A stretch of DNA of 64,000 nucleotides from Seonamhaeicola maritimus (GTDB lineage: Bacteria; Bacteroidota; Bacteroidia; Flavobacteriales; Flavobacteriaceae), in contig NZ_VRKQ01000008.1 of NCBI RefSeq assembly GCF_008056315.1, positions 1,444,957 to 1,508,956 on the forward strand. The letters run 5' to 3'. The position numbers and the translations under genes were made by a program. Below, piece by piece: positions 25,716 to 35,757 of the stretch; position 1 is the first letter of the stretch, and every line of letters starts with the position of its first letter. A model generated the notes under the pieces. The model did no database searches. It had not been told where the DNA came from and saw only the letters and a program-made list of their open reading frames with translations.

Positions 25716-27401
25716 ATGAGTAATTTTGGAGACTCTTTATTTCATTCTTTACCTGTAAATTCATCTATTGAATTACCTGAAAAATTTACTTTCCCATTTT
25801 ACTACGAGCCTCATGATTTGAGTGTTTTGGCTGCAAGTAGCCTTCAAGATTATTTGGAGTCACAAACAGATTTTCAACATAACTTTGGATTAGACCCTAA
25901 TGCTGATAGTCTTGTTATAGGTAAGATGTTTGGAGTAATGGTTGTTCAAAAAGCAAATGGTAAATTAGGGTATTTAGCTGCTTTTTCTGGAAAATTAGCT
26001 GAAAGAAATGACTTAAAAGGATTCGTGCCAACCGTTTATGATACCTTAAATCCAGACGGGTTTTATAAAATTGGCGAACAAGAATTAAATGCACTAAATA
26101 GGGAGATAGAAGATTTGGAATCTTCTGACTGCTATATAAATGCAAAAGAAAACTATAAATCCAAACTAGAAGATTATCAAACCGAGTTAGAACATCTAAA
26201 AGACACCATAAAATCAAAGAAAAAGGAGCGTAAAAAACTCAGGGTATCAGAGCAAGTAAAACTATCAGCCAAGGCTTATGAGAACCTTCTTGAAGATTTA
26301 AAAAATCAAAGTATTTTTTATCATTATAGGTTAAAAGATTTGAAAAATGATTGGAAGGAAAAGATAGCTCTGGCAGAATCAGAATTGGCAACTATTCAAT
26401 CATCCATAGATGAACTTAAGGAAAAACGACGTTTACAATCGGCTTACTTACAAAAGGAGTTACATAACCAATATTCGTTTTTAAATGCCAATGGCGAAAC
26501 CAAAGATTTGTTGTCTATTTTTGAAAATACAACACTGCGTATTCCACCTGCAGGGGCAGGGGAGTGCGCTGCTCCAAAATTGTTTCAATATGCTTTTGAG
26601 AATGAGTTGAAACCAATTGCTATGGCAGAGTTTTGGTGGGGTGCTTCGCCTAACTCTGAAGTTAGAAAACACAAACAATTCTACCCATCTTGCCGAAGTA
26701 AATGCGAACCCATTTTAGGGCATATGATGACGGGTTTGAACGTAGAAGATAATCCCATTTTGGAAGTCACTACCTTAAGTGAACCAATGGAAATTGTTTA
26801 TGAGGACGATTATCTACTTTTAGTTAATAAACCCCATGAATTTTTATCAGTTCCAGGTAAAACTATTATTGAATCGGTACAAACTAAAATGAAGCAATAT
26901 TTACCTCATAGTTCTGGGCCTTTATTGGTGCATAGGCTAGATATGTCAACCTCAGGGTTATTGTTAGTAGCCAAAAATGAAAAGACCCACAAAAATCTTC
27001 AGAAACAGTTTATAAAACGTACTGTTAAAAAACGCTATGTTGCACTTTTAGATGGAATAATTGAAGAGAGGGAAGGAGAAATTGATTTGCCTTTACGCGT
27101 TGATTTAGATAACCGTCCGCAACAATTGGTCTGTTATGAACATGGCAAACCAGCTAAAACCAAATTTGAAGTTATTTCTGTTGAAAACAAAATAACCAGA
27201 ATCCATTTTTATCCTATCACAGGTAGAACACATCAACTAAGAGTACATGCAGCACATCAGAGTGGGTTAAAAACACCAATTGTTGGTGATGATTTATACG
27301 GAACAAAAGAAGATCGCTTACATCTACATGCGGAATATATCGATTTTGAACACCCTATTACCAAAGAACGATTAGAAATTGAGTGTAAAGCGCCTTTTTA
27401 G
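25716..27401 (+). CDS. RluA-family pseudouridine synthase with long N-terminal extension
   Basis: This 561-residue protein converts specific uridines in rRNA or tRNA to pseudouridine. The RluA catalytic domain occupies about residues 355-560, with the catalytic aspartate in HRLDMSTSGLLLVAK (Asp409) and the motifs KRYVALLDG and GRTHQLRVHAAH. The first 350 residues, absent from classic RluA, include a charged coiled coil (about 130-245) and a segment with two cysteines (FYPSCRSKCEPILGHMM, about 322-338). Enzymes with this extension occur in Bacteroidota and some Vibrio. The stop overlaps the next, convergent, gene by 4 bases. Confidence 0.9.
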   Translation: MSNFGDSLFHSLPVNSSIELPEKFTFPFYYEPHDLSVLAASSLQDYLESQTDFQHNFGLDPNADSLVIGKMFGVMVVQKANGKLGYLAAFSGKLAERNDLKGFVPTVYDTLNPDGFYKIGEQELNALNREIEDLESSDCYINAKENYKSKLEDYQTELEHLKDTIKSKKKERKKLRVSEQVKLSAKAYENLLEDLKNQSIFYHYRLKDLKNDWKEKIALAESELATIQSSIDELKEKRRLQSAYLQKELHNQYSFLNANGETKDLLSIFENTTLRIPPAGAGECAAPKLFQYAFENELKPIAMAEFWWGASPNSEVRKHKQFYPSCRSKCEPILGHMMTGLNVEDNPILEVTTLSEPMEIVYEDDYLLLVNKPHEFLSVPGKTIIESVQTKMKQYLPHSSGPLLVHRLDMSTSGLLLVAKNEKTHKNLQKQFIKRTVKKRYVALLDGIIEEREGEIDLPLRVDLDNRPQQLVCYEHGKPAKTKFEVISVENKITRIHFYPITGRTHQLRVHAAHQSGLKTPIVGDDLYGTKEDRLHLHAEYIDFEHPITKERLEIECKAPF

Positions 27402-28969
27402 TTAACCAAAGCCAGATAACTAGTTAAATTCTCGTTTCTTTTTAAATTGAGTTTTTTACGAATCCTAGAGCGTGCCATATGCACACTGTTAATTGAAATC
27501 CCCAGTAAGTGCGACATTTCTTTACTATCAAAATTTAGCTTTATTAAGGCACAGTGCTTTAAATCAGTAGCTGTTAAGTCAGGATGCAATTCCAACAACT
27601 TATCATAAAATGTGTTATTAATTTGAGTGAACCTTAAGTGAAAATCATCCCATAATTTCTTATTACTTTGTTTATGTTTTCTGCTTAGTATTTTAAATTT
27701 TTTAGGGTTTTCTTCTTCAATAGATTTAAGTAATTCTTTAACAGAGGTTTCCTTTTCAATAATTTGAAGTGCGTTAGCGGTTAACTCCTTATTTTTTAAT
27801 TCTAAAATGGCATTATTTTTTTCGCGAGTATAGGCCATTTGCTTCATTTTATTTCGCTGCTTTATTGCAATTAAGCTAATGACTATAAATAGGAGCAAAG
27901 CACCAATTAATAGCTTTAACCTAGAGCTGGCACTTTTGTTTGCAGTAAGTATTTTGTTTTGGGCAATTAATTGCTCTTCTTTCTTTTTTAAGGCTTCCTT
28001 ATAATTGTTTTTAATTTCGAATAAGTGCTTGTTAAGTTCACTTTGAGCATGGAATAAACTATCCGAAATAGACTTAGCTGCTTGCATGCTTTTATAGGCT
28101 TCAAAATTCTGATTTGTTTTTGAATAAGTATCGGCGAGCGCTTCTAAAACTTTAGGTTTTAGTTTAATGTTATATTCTAAACTGTCAATAGCTTTTAATG
28201 ACTTTTTATAATAATAAATTGCACTGTCATTCTGTTTTAATTCGTCTTTTAATTCGGCTATATGAAATGATATTGAAGTTTGAAACCCGTTATTTTGTTT
28301 TTCTAAATAGGGTAAAACATTTCTAAAATAAGTCTTAGATTTCTCGATATTTCCTAGCTTTAAATAAGTAATAGCATATACACCATCAACAAAAAGTAAC
28401 CTGTTATTGTTGCCCTGAGCAATGTAACAAGAATCTAAATAATTAAGTGCGTTCTTATATGTTTGCATTTCTACATATTGTACCGCTACATCAAGATAGG
28501 ATGATATTATTGAACTAGATGATTCTTTATTTTTTAAAACATGTTCCTTTGCAATTTTTAAACCTTCTTTAGCATGTGTTAAGGCAATACTATCTTTTCC
28601 AAAAGCACCGTATAAAATCCCCAACATTTGATGAAATTTGTAAAGAGGTCTTTTGTTTTCAATACTATGGGCTAAAGGAAGTGATTCCCATATTAAATCA
28701 AAGGCTTTATTAAAATGGCCTTTTCTATGTTCAATATCTGATAGGTAATTTATACAGATTAAATAATTGGCTATATCTCTTTTTTTCTTAAAATATATAG
28801 CCCCTTCATTAAAATAAGTGTAAGCTTCTTTCGGAACTTTTTGTGTCATTACATATTGCTCTTTGTTAAACCGTTTTTCAGAATAAAGAGAATCTAATGA
28901 TTGCGAAAATAGGATTCCACTTATCAGGAAAAAGAATAAAACGCTAGAGCAATATTTATTAGGTGTCAA
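27398..28969 (-). CDS. TPR sensor protein with C-terminal LuxR-type HTH
   Basis: This 523-residue protein combines a signal peptide (residues 1-22), TPR repeats (about 30-310), a membrane helix (about 355-372, LLIGALLLFIVISLIAIK), a coiled coil and a C-terminal LuxR/GerE-type helix-turn-helix (about 460-515, SKEMSHLLGISINSVHMARS). It is a one-protein membrane-bound transcription factor of a type common in flavobacteria, sensing something in the periplasm. It is divergent from the GH29 gene, which may be its target. Confidence 0.88.
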   Translation of the reverse strand: MTPNKYCSSVLFFFLISGILFSQSLDSLYSEKRFNKEQYVMTQKVPKEAYTYFNEGAIYFKKKRDIANYLICINYLSDIEHRKGHFNKAFDLIWESLPLAHSIENKRPLYKFHQMLGILYGAFGKDSIALTHAKEGLKIAKEHVLKNKESSSSIISSYLDVAVQYVEMQTYKNALNYLDSCYIAQGNNNRLLFVDGVYAITYLKLGNIEKSKTYFRNVLPYLEKQNNGFQTSISFHIAELKDELKQNDSAIYYYKKSLKAIDSLEYNIKLKPKVLEALADTYSKTNQNFEAYKSMQAAKSISDSLFHAQSELNKHLFEIKNNYKEALKKKEEQLIAQNKILTANKSASSRLKLLIGALLLFIVISLIAIKQRNKMKQMAYTREKNNAILELKNKELTANALQIIEKETSVKELLKSIEEENPKKFKILSRKHKQSNKKLWDDFHLRFTQINNTFYDKLLELHPDLTATDLKHCALIKLNFDSKEMSHLLGISINSVHMARSRIRKKLNLKRNENLTSYLALVN

Positions 28970-29016
28970 ACTAAAGAATTTAGTATTCTAATCTAAAGTA
29001 CTAATTAGGCCTAAAT

Positions 29017-29201
29017 ATATAGTTTAAATTGTTCAAATAGAAACTAAAATATAGTTTTAATATAGTGCGATTTTCCTTGTTTTAAAATTAATGAGAGAAC
29101 TTTGAAGTGTTAAATTACAGATGCTTATAAGAGTTTTGTTTTCTCCTAAACTATTTATTTTTTATTCAAAAATATAGTGTCTGATTTTAATAGGATATAG
29201 T
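29017..29201. repeat. Five ATATAGT repeats in a divergent promoter region
   Basis: ATATAGT occurs at 29017, 29049, 29060, 29172 and 29195, all on the plus strand, between the TPR-LuxR regulator and the fucosidase. The spacings of 32, 11 and 23 bases approximate whole helical turns. The region is AT-rich, so some copies may be chance. Confidence 0.4.
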
Positions 29202-29227
29202 TCATTTTACTCATAAATAATATAATA

Positions 29228-31504
29228 ATGAAAAAACTTAAAAATGTTAGTCTTTTACTTTTGTTCATCACTTTTTTAGCTTGTAATTCAAAAGAAAAAG
29301 AGGTAATAAATAAGAAGTTTGAACCCTCAGTAGAGTCCTTACAAAATTATGAAACTCCAGAATGGTTTAGCGAAGCTAAATTCGGGATTTGGGTTTGTTG
29401 GAATGCCTATGCCCACACGGCAGTAGGTGATTGGTATGCCCGAAACATGTATATTGAAGGGCATCCTCATTATATACACCATTTAAAAAATTATGGACAT
29501 CCTTCGGAGTTTGGTTATAAAGATATTATTCAAGATTGGAAAGGAGAAGAGTTTAATGCGCAAGAATTAGTAGACCTATTTGTTGATGTAGGAGCAAAAT
29601 ACATAGTAGGTATGGCTAATCATCACGATAATTACGATCTATGGGATTCAAAGCACCACTCTTGGAACTCTGTAAATTACGGTCCAAAACGCGATGTTAT
29701 TGGTGAGTTTCATCAAGCGGTTCGGAAATATGAAGACCAAGGTATCCGCTGGGGTGTTACAAGTCATGTAGAACGAGCATCTTGTTGGTTCCAAACAAAT
29801 AAAGGTGCTGATAAATCGGGTCCTTACGCCGGTATTCCATATGATGGAAACCAAAAAGAATACGAGTCACTTTATTTACCACCAGACCCAGATGGAGATG
29901 TTAAACCCACACAACCATCAAATGCGCCGCTTTATTGGAGAGAAAATTGGTTGGCACGTTGTAAAGATTTATTTGATAATTACGACCCCGATTTCTTTTA
30001 TGTAGATGGAGGTGTGCCTTTTCCTGGTGATGATAAAGGGCAGACAGGTTTAGATATGATTTCTTATTTATATAACCAAAGTAAGAAGCGTCATAACGGT
30101 GAAAATGAGGCTGTAATGTGTATAAAAGACTGGTACAAAAAAGCCCCAAAAGGAGAATGGGGATATTATTGGGATGGTATAGCAACTTTAAACTTAGAGC
30201 GTGCCCGTTTACCGCAAATTAGAAAACAACCTTGGCAAACAGATACTTCTATTGGAGATTGGACCTATGTTAAAGATGGTGATTACCGTTCTGCTACCGA
30301 GATTATTCAGGAACTGGTTGATATTGTATCTAAAAATGGTAATATGTTGTTGAATGTGAGTCCTATGGGTAATGGTAAGTTAGACCAAAAAGCTTATGAT
30401 TTATTACAGGAAATTGGAGCTTGGATGAAGATTAATGGAGAATCAATTTACGGAACAAAACCATGGCTAACTAGTGGTGTTGAACATGAACGATTTGTTA
30501 TTAAAGGAGATAATACTATATACTTGAGTTGTTTTGAAAAGCCGAATAATGGAATGGTAGATATCCCTTATTTCGTACCTCAAGAAGGGAAATCACTACA
30601 TATTGCTTCTATCAAAATATTAGGACTGAAGGATAAAGAAGTGAAATGGGAATCAACTACAAATGGCCTTAGTATAGAAATACCGGAGGGAATTAAGTAT
30701 AAACATGCCCTTGTTTTTAAAATTGAAGCTGATGGATTTCAGAATATTGATGAAAAACCAATTCAGAAGTTATTTGATAGAACCGAAATCTTAACAGAAT
30801 GGTTTGATGTTCTGGATAAAACAATTGCAAATGAGAGTTATACAAGAGTAAGTAATGATAACAAAAACCGGAAATGGGCTATTCGTGCAGATAGCATGTT
30901 GGTTGAATTAAAAGGAGGAAAAGAAATTGAACTTGGTATAAAGGCAAAGGATGTTGGTGTCAGTAACGCTGGAGTGGTTTATGTAGGTTCAGATGATGGT
31001 ATATATTTTCATGCCTTTAATCCATTAATGTGGGTTGATTTTCCCAAGGGAGAAAATCGTCTGACGCATATGAGTTACGATGGCAAAGAATGGTTGAAAC
31101 TACCAGGAGTAAAAGGACAGCGCTGTGATATTAATCAAACAGGTACCATTTGGATTACCGACGAAAATGGTATTGTTAATTATTATGATGACTTATTGTG
31201 GAAGTCACTTGATAAAAAGGCTGAAGATATTGGCTGCGGTGGTGGTTGGGTTGGAACTGTAGCTATTGTAAATAAAGGCCAACTAGAGCGTTTTGATGGT
31301 ATGATCTGGACCAACTTAGGAGGAGATAATTTAAGAGCTGTTGATGTTTCTTTAAAAGACGAAGTTATTGTAGTCCTTAGTGATACTGGAAAAATATCTT
31401 TATTTGATAAAATGGGTATGGTTGACTTAAAAAATACAGAAACTTTTCAAGATGTTAGTTGCGGACAGAAGAATGGTAAAGAATCAATTTTGCTTTCGGA
31501 ATAA
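29228..31504 (+). CDS. Lipoprotein alpha-L-fucosidase, GH29, with C-terminal tectonin-like region
   Basis: This 758-residue enzyme should release alpha-L-fucose from glycans. It has a lipoprotein signal (LLFITFLAC), then the GH29 barrel (about 35-420) with WFSEAKFGIWVCWNAYAH, ANHHDNYDLWDSKHHSWNS and the nucleophile aspartate in FFYVDGG (Asp260). A beta domain follows to about 520. The last 210 residues contain tectonin/beta-propeller-like repeats (DVGVSNAGVVYVGSDDGIYF, CDINQTGTIWITDENGIVNY), perhaps glycan-binding. The gene is monocistronic, with a terminator 29 bases after the stop, and divergent from the regulator. Confidence 0.92.
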   Translation: MKKLKNVSLLLLFITFLACNSKEKEVINKKFEPSVESLQNYETPEWFSEAKFGIWVCWNAYAHTAVGDWYARNMYIEGHPHYIHHLKNYGHPSEFGYKDIIQDWKGEEFNAQELVDLFVDVGAKYIVGMANHHDNYDLWDSKHHSWNSVNYGPKRDVIGEFHQAVRKYEDQGIRWGVTSHVERASCWFQTNKGADKSGPYAGIPYDGNQKEYESLYLPPDPDGDVKPTQPSNAPLYWRENWLARCKDLFDNYDPDFFYVDGGVPFPGDDKGQTGLDMISYLYNQSKKRHNGENEAVMCIKDWYKKAPKGEWGYYWDGIATLNLERARLPQIRKQPWQTDTSIGDWTYVKDGDYRSATEIIQELVDIVSKNGNMLLNVSPMGNGKLDQKAYDLLQEIGAWMKINGESIYGTKPWLTSGVEHERFVIKGDNTIYLSCFEKPNNGMVDIPYFVPQEGKSLHIASIKILGLKDKEVKWESTTNGLSIEIPEGIKYKHALVFKIEADGFQNIDEKPIQKLFDRTEILTEWFDVLDKTIANESYTRVSNDNKNRKWAIRADSMLVELKGGKEIELGIKAKDVGVSNAGVVYVGSDDGIYFHAFNPLMWVDFPKGENRLTHMSYDGKEWLKLPGVKGQRCDINQTGTIWITDENGIVNYYDDLLWKSLDKKAEDIGCGGGWVGTVAIVNKGQLERFDGMIWTNLGGDNLRAVDVSLKDEVIVVLSDTGKISLFDKMGMVDLKNTETFQDVSCGQKNGKESILLSE

Positions 31505-31532
31505 AGAAAAGTGAATGACTAAAAAGATAGAT

Positions 31533-31560
31533 AAAAAAACGCCCAATTGGGCGTTTTTTT
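31533..31560. terminator. Bidirectional intrinsic terminator
   Basis: An A tract, a palindromic stem with core ACGCCCAATTGGGCGT and a T tract lie between two convergent genes, so both can use it. Confidence 0.9.
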
Positions 31561-31562
31561 TA

Positions 31563-32744
31563 TTATCCATTAAAGCGTTGTTTTGCTATGATGTTTTTAA
31601 GTTTTAATTTAAGATCTTCACCTGTGTCAAATATCATTTGTTCGTTGCTAGGAAAAGGTACTCTTCTATTGTCAAGTAAGCGTCTTTCGTCTTTGTTTAA
31701 AGCACGTTTATCTCCTCTGAAGCGTGCAAAATAGTTTTCAAAAACAAATCCACTATCAAAAGAGAATTTATCAATTAATTGCTTCGATTTCAAATCGGCA
31801 TAAACCACATCTGCTATGATTTCGGAAGATTTTACCTGTTGAAATTCACTAACACGAGCTTTAACTTTTACAATCTTATCAATTTTAATATCGTTTCCTA
31901 AACTATCTTTCATTACATTACCGTTACGATCTTTTTTATACTTCCAACCATCAACAACTTCACGTTCTCTTAAAAACTCACGTTCTTTAATACGCTCAGG
32001 CGAAATTATAATTTGTTTTAGTTGTAACTGCATGGTATAGTCATATTTGACCTCCTTACTTGGAGTAGCATGATACACCGTCCAAAACTGATTCAGCCCA
32101 TAAGTATCAAAGTTTAAAAGATCAGCTTCTAAACGTTGCGGAATAATCTGTTGCGTTTGGTTGTTAATAGAAACTAATACATAGCTTGTTCCTCTCTCAT
32201 GTGCTTCATTTAATAACTCACGAGTGGTTTCAAAATTTGGATTTATTTGTTCTAGATAATCAAGCGTATTATAAGCCTCTCTTATTGTTGGTTTATTATC
32301 AGTCTCTAACAAGGCAATACCTTTTTCGTATAAATGATCTGAGAGCTTTCCTTTTATGTTAACAATATCATTACTATAATCATTAAAATCAAAGGTGATA
32401 TTCTTTCCATTTACATACAATGGAAGGATTGGTTTTATGGCTTCTTGTCTAGCATCTAAATCAAGGTACAATTCAAAAATATCTCTATATAATTCTGGGT
32501 TATTATCTTTTTTAAGATGTGCTATAGTATTCAAATCGCGTTCAACTACTTTATGGTAGGCATCCTGTAGCATAACAACGTAATCATACTTACGTTTTTT
32601 ATCCTTATTGGTTTTAAGCTTATTAAGAGCAGTTCTTATGGCAGCATCGTAGTTACCGGTGTTAACGGCAGATTCCACCTGCTTTTTAGCGCTACAAGCA
32701 ATTAATATTGTAGCAATTACTGATAGGAGTAGAAATCTTTTCAT
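31563..32744 (-). CDS. Hypothetical lipoprotein, 393 aa
   Basis: A lipoprotein signal (LLLSVIATILIACSAKK) is followed by a helical region with TPR-like spacing (about residues 30-190) and a mixed alpha/beta C-terminal half with many charged residues (EREFLREREVVDGWKYKK, then a DSLGNDIKIDK segment). No domain is recognised. It probably sits on the periplasmic side of a membrane. Its neighbour on the same strand is fumarylacetoacetase, 125 bases upstream, without obvious functional link. Confidence 0.8.
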   Translation of the reverse strand: MKRFLLLSVIATILIACSAKKQVESAVNTGNYDAAIRTALNKLKTNKDKKRKYDYVVMLQDAYHKVVERDLNTIAHLKKDNNPELYRDIFELYLDLDARQEAIKPILPLYVNGKNITFDFNDYSNDIVNIKGKLSDHLYEKGIALLETDNKPTIREAYNTLDYLEQINPNFETTRELLNEAHERGTSYVLVSINNQTQQIIPQRLEADLLNFDTYGLNQFWTVYHATPSKEVKYDYTMQLQLKQIIISPERIKEREFLREREVVDGWKYKKDRNGNVMKDSLGNDIKIDKIVKVKARVSEFQQVKSSEIIADVVYADLKSKQLIDKFSFDSGFVFENYFARFRGDKRALNKDERRLLDNRRVPFPSNEQMIFDTGEDLKLKLKNIIAKQRFNG

Positions 32745-32869
32745 AGGTTAAAAATTTAGGTTATTTGGGGTAACCGTTTCAATAGTGATGCCAAAATACT
32801 ATATAATACGATTAAACGCAAATAAATACGTTTAAATGTAAAAAATAATATTTATTTGAAAGACTTAGA

Positions 32870-34153
32870 TTACTTTTTCGTGTAAACTGGTAGTAATTCG
32901 GTTTTAACTTCTCCAAAACCAATTCGAGTTCCATCATTTTCACAATAACCTCTCATTATTACAGTATCGTTGTCATTTATGAATTTGCGTTCAGAGCCAT
33001 CTTTCATTTTAATGGGCTTTTCGCCTTTCCATGTTAACTCTAACATAGAACCATAACTATCTTCGGTAGGACCTGAAATAGTACCACTTCCCATCATATC
33101 GCCAGAGTTTATTGGGCAGCCATTAGCGGTATGATGTGCTAATTGTTGCGCCATATTCCAATACATATATTTGAAGTTAGATTTACTAACCACTGTTTCT
33201 TTAGCTCCTTTTGGCTGAATAGCAACCTCTAAATTAATATCGAAGCTCTTTTTTCCAGAATATTGAAGGTATTCAAGTTGTGGTTTAATAGGTTTAGGAC
33301 CTTGAACTCTAAAAGGTTCTAAAGCATCTAGCGTAACTATCCAAGGTGAAATTGAAGATGCGAAGTTTTTAGCTAAAAATGGCCCTAAAGGAACATATTC
33401 CCATTTTTGAATATCCCGTGCACTCCAATCGTTAAACACTACTAACCCGAAAATATATTCTTCGGCCTCATCAACAGGTATAGACTCTCCTAAATCGTTG
33501 GCATCGGTAGTGATAAAAGCCATTTCTAACTCAAAATCAACTAATCTACTCGGTCCATAAACAGGTTCTGTAGCCCCGTTTGGAAGCGTTTGCCCTTGTG
33601 GTCTGTGTACAGGAATCCCAGATGGAATTATAGATGAACTTCTGCCATGGTACCCAACAGGAATATGTAACCAGTTTGGTAATAAGGCATTGTCAGGATC
33701 TCTAAACATGGTGCCAACATTGGTAGCGTGCTCAATACTTGAATAAAAATCGGTATAATCTCCAATGTGTACTGGTAGTTGCATTTCAATTTCGTCTAAA
33801 CGGAATAGGACAATTTCTTTATGCTTTACATTATTTTTTAAAGCATCATTTTCAGCATCAAAAACTTCAGCTATTCTATTTCTAACAGCACGCCACGTTT
33901 TTCTTCCATCAGCAATAAAATCGTTTAAGGTATCTTGAAGAAAAATATCATCTGTTAATGGGATGCCATCAAAATAACCTAACTGATGTAAAGCTCCTAA
34001 ATCTATCGCAGTGTCACCAATACGTGTGCCAATGGTAATAATATCATCACGAGTTAAGAAAACCCCGAAAGGAATATTCTGAATTGGAAAATCTGAATTT
34101 TTATCTACGTGTAACCACGACTTTCTATCTGGATTGTTAGCTGATAATGGCAT
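32870..34153 (-). CDS. fahA: Fumarylacetoacetase
   Basis: This 427-residue enzyme hydrolyses fumarylacetoacetate to fumarate and acetoacetate, the last step of tyrosine and homogentisate breakdown. The FAH fold is shown by the N-terminal domain (NIPFGVFLTRDD), the metal and active-site region GDYTDFYSSIEHATNVGTMF, the stretch PSRLVDFELEMAFI, and WSARDIQKWEYVPLGPFLAK. Length and motifs are complete. Homogentisate dioxygenase and HPPD genes are not in the window. It is divergent from glyA. Confidence 0.96.
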   Translation of the reverse strand: MPLSANNPDRKSWLHVDKNSDFPIQNIPFGVFLTRDDIITIGTRIGDTAIDLGALHQLGYFDGIPLTDDIFLQDTLNDFIADGRKTWRAVRNRIAEVFDAENDALKNNVKHKEIVLFRLDEIEMQLPVHIGDYTDFYSSIEHATNVGTMFRDPDNALLPNWLHIPVGYHGRSSSIIPSGIPVHRPQGQTLPNGATEPVYGPSRLVDFELEMAFITTDANDLGESIPVDEAEEYIFGLVVFNDWSARDIQKWEYVPLGPFLAKNFASSISPWIVTLDALEPFRVQGPKPIKPQLEYLQYSGKKSFDINLEVAIQPKGAKETVVSKSNFKYMYWNMAQQLAHHTANGCPINSGDMMGSGTISGPTEDSYGSMLELTWKGEKPIKMKDGSERKFINDNDTVIMRGYCENDGTRIGFGEVKTELLPVYTKK

Positions 34154-34332
34154 AACGATTATATTGTTTAATAATTAGTGATTTCTCTTCAAACGTACAC
34201 ATTTTTTTTGATTTTCATAAAAAAAATAAGCTAAAACCAATAAAATTTTAATAACCATAAAATAGTTAATAAATCGGTTTAAAACTTATGGGTAAATATG
34301 CTTTTTTTAATGCTAATAACTTTTCTATTTCC

Positions 34333-34340
34333 TATTTTTG
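34333..34340 (+). promoter_or_regulatory. Probable -7 box of glyA
   Basis: TATTTTTG matches TAnnTTTG 27 bases upstream of the glyA ATG. No TTG is visible at the -33 distance. Confidence 0.55.
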
Positions 34341-34367
34341 CCGGATAATTAACCATAATTTAATTTT

Positions 34368-35642
34368 ATGCAACGCGACGAACAAATTTTTGATCTAATT
34401 GAAGCTGAAAAAGAGCGCCAATTACACGGTATAGAACTAATCGCATCAGAGAACTTTGTAAGTGACCAAGTGATGGAAGCAGCAGGCTCTGTATTAACCA
34501 ATAAATATGCCGAAGGATACCCAGGAAAGCGATACTATGGTGGTTGCGAAGTAGTTGATGTAATTGAGCAAATGGCTATAGATAGAGCTAAAGAATTGTT
34601 TGGTGCTGCATATGTAAACGTACAACCACATTCTGGAAGTCAAGCTAATACAGCTGTATTTGCAGCCTGCTTAAAACCAGGTGATAAAATTTTAGGATTT
34701 GATCTTTCTCATGGTGGACATTTAACCCATGGTTCTCCAGTAAACTTTTCTGGTAAATTATATAACCCAGTGTTTTATGGTGTAGAGCAAGAAACTGGTG
34801 TTTTAAACTATGATAAAATTCAAGAAATAGCTACCAAAGAGCAACCAAAATTAATTATTGCCGGAGCATCAGCATATTCTCGAGATATTGATTTTAAACG
34901 TTTTAGAGAAGTTGCTGATAGCGTTGGTGCTATTTTAATGGCAGATATCTCGCATCCCGCTGGGTTAATTGCTAAAGGCATTTTAAATGATCCAATTCCA
35001 CATTGTCATATAGTTACTACTACTACGCATAAAACCTTAAGAGGACCAAGAGGTGGTCTAATAATGATGGGTGAGGATTTTGACAACCCGTTTGGATTAA
35101 AGTTGAAAAGTGGAAAATTGCGTAAAATGTCTGCTTTATTAAATTCTTCGGTTTTCCCAGGGAATCAAGGTGGACCGTTAGAGCATATCATTGCTGCAAA
35201 AGCCATCGCCTTTGGTGAAGCATTAACAGATGAGTTCTTACACTACCAATTACAAGTTAAAAAGAATGCTGCAGCATTGGCACAAGCCTTAGTTGATAAA
35301 GATTATAATATCATTTCTGGGGGTACAGATAATCACTGTATGTTAATAGATTTACGTAATAAAGATGTTTCAGGTAAAGAGGCGGAAGAAGCTTTGGTAA
35401 AGGCAGATATTACGGTTAATAAAAACATGGTACCTTTTGATGATAAGTCTCCATTTGTGACTTCTGGTATACGTTTGGGTGTTGCTGCGGTTACTACCCG
35501 TGGATTGAAAGAAGATGATATGGCAGCTATTGCAGATTTAGTTGATGAGGTGGTTACTAATCACGAAGACGAAGCTAAGTTAGAAGCTGTAAAAGACAAA
35601 GTAAATGCTATGATGGCTGATAAACCATTGTTTGTAGCGTAA
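34368..35642 (+). CDS. glyA: Serine hydroxymethyltransferase
   Basis: This 424-residue PLP enzyme interconverts serine and glycine while charging tetrahydrofolate with a one-carbon unit. The PLP-binding lysine is in [15 protein letters not shown]. Other landmarks are [41 protein letters not shown] and [12 protein letters not shown]. The length is normal. It has its own promoter-like box and a strong terminator, so it is probably monocistronic. Confidence 0.97.
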   Translation: MQRDEQIFDLIEAEKERQLHGIELIASENFVSDQVMEAAGSVLTNKYAEGYPGKRYYGGCEVVDVIEQMAIDRAKELFGAAYVNVQPHSGSQANTAVFAACLKPGDKILGFDLSHGGHLTHGSPVNFSGKLYNPVFYGVEQETGVLNYDKIQEIATKEQPKLIIAGASAYSRDIDFKRFREVADSVGAILMADISHPAGLIAKGILNDPIPHCHIVTTTTHKTLRGPRGGLIMMGEDFDNPFGLKLKSGKLRKMSALLNSSVFPGNQGGPLEHIIAAKAIAFGEALTDEFLHYQLQVKKNAAALAQALVDKDYNIISGGTDNHCMLIDLRNKDVSGKEAEEALVKADITVNKNMVPFDDKSPFVTSGIRLGVAAVTTRGLKEDDMAAIADLVDEVVTNHEDEAKLEAVKDKVNAMMADKPLFVA

Positions 35643-35685
35643 ACATAATTTAATTGATATTTTATATTAAGTTTAGAATGTTTGA

Positions 35686-35718
35686 AAAAAACCTACTTAT
35701 TTAAGTAGGTTTTTTTTG
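35686..35718. terminator. Bidirectional intrinsic terminator
   Basis: An A tract, CCTACTTA, a two-base loop, TAAGTAGG and a T tract form a hairpin between glyA and the convergent GH16 gene, and it can serve both. Confidence 0.88.
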
Positions 35719-35757
35719 TCTTTATTTATAATAATTTAATCGAAAAACAATTTTTAA

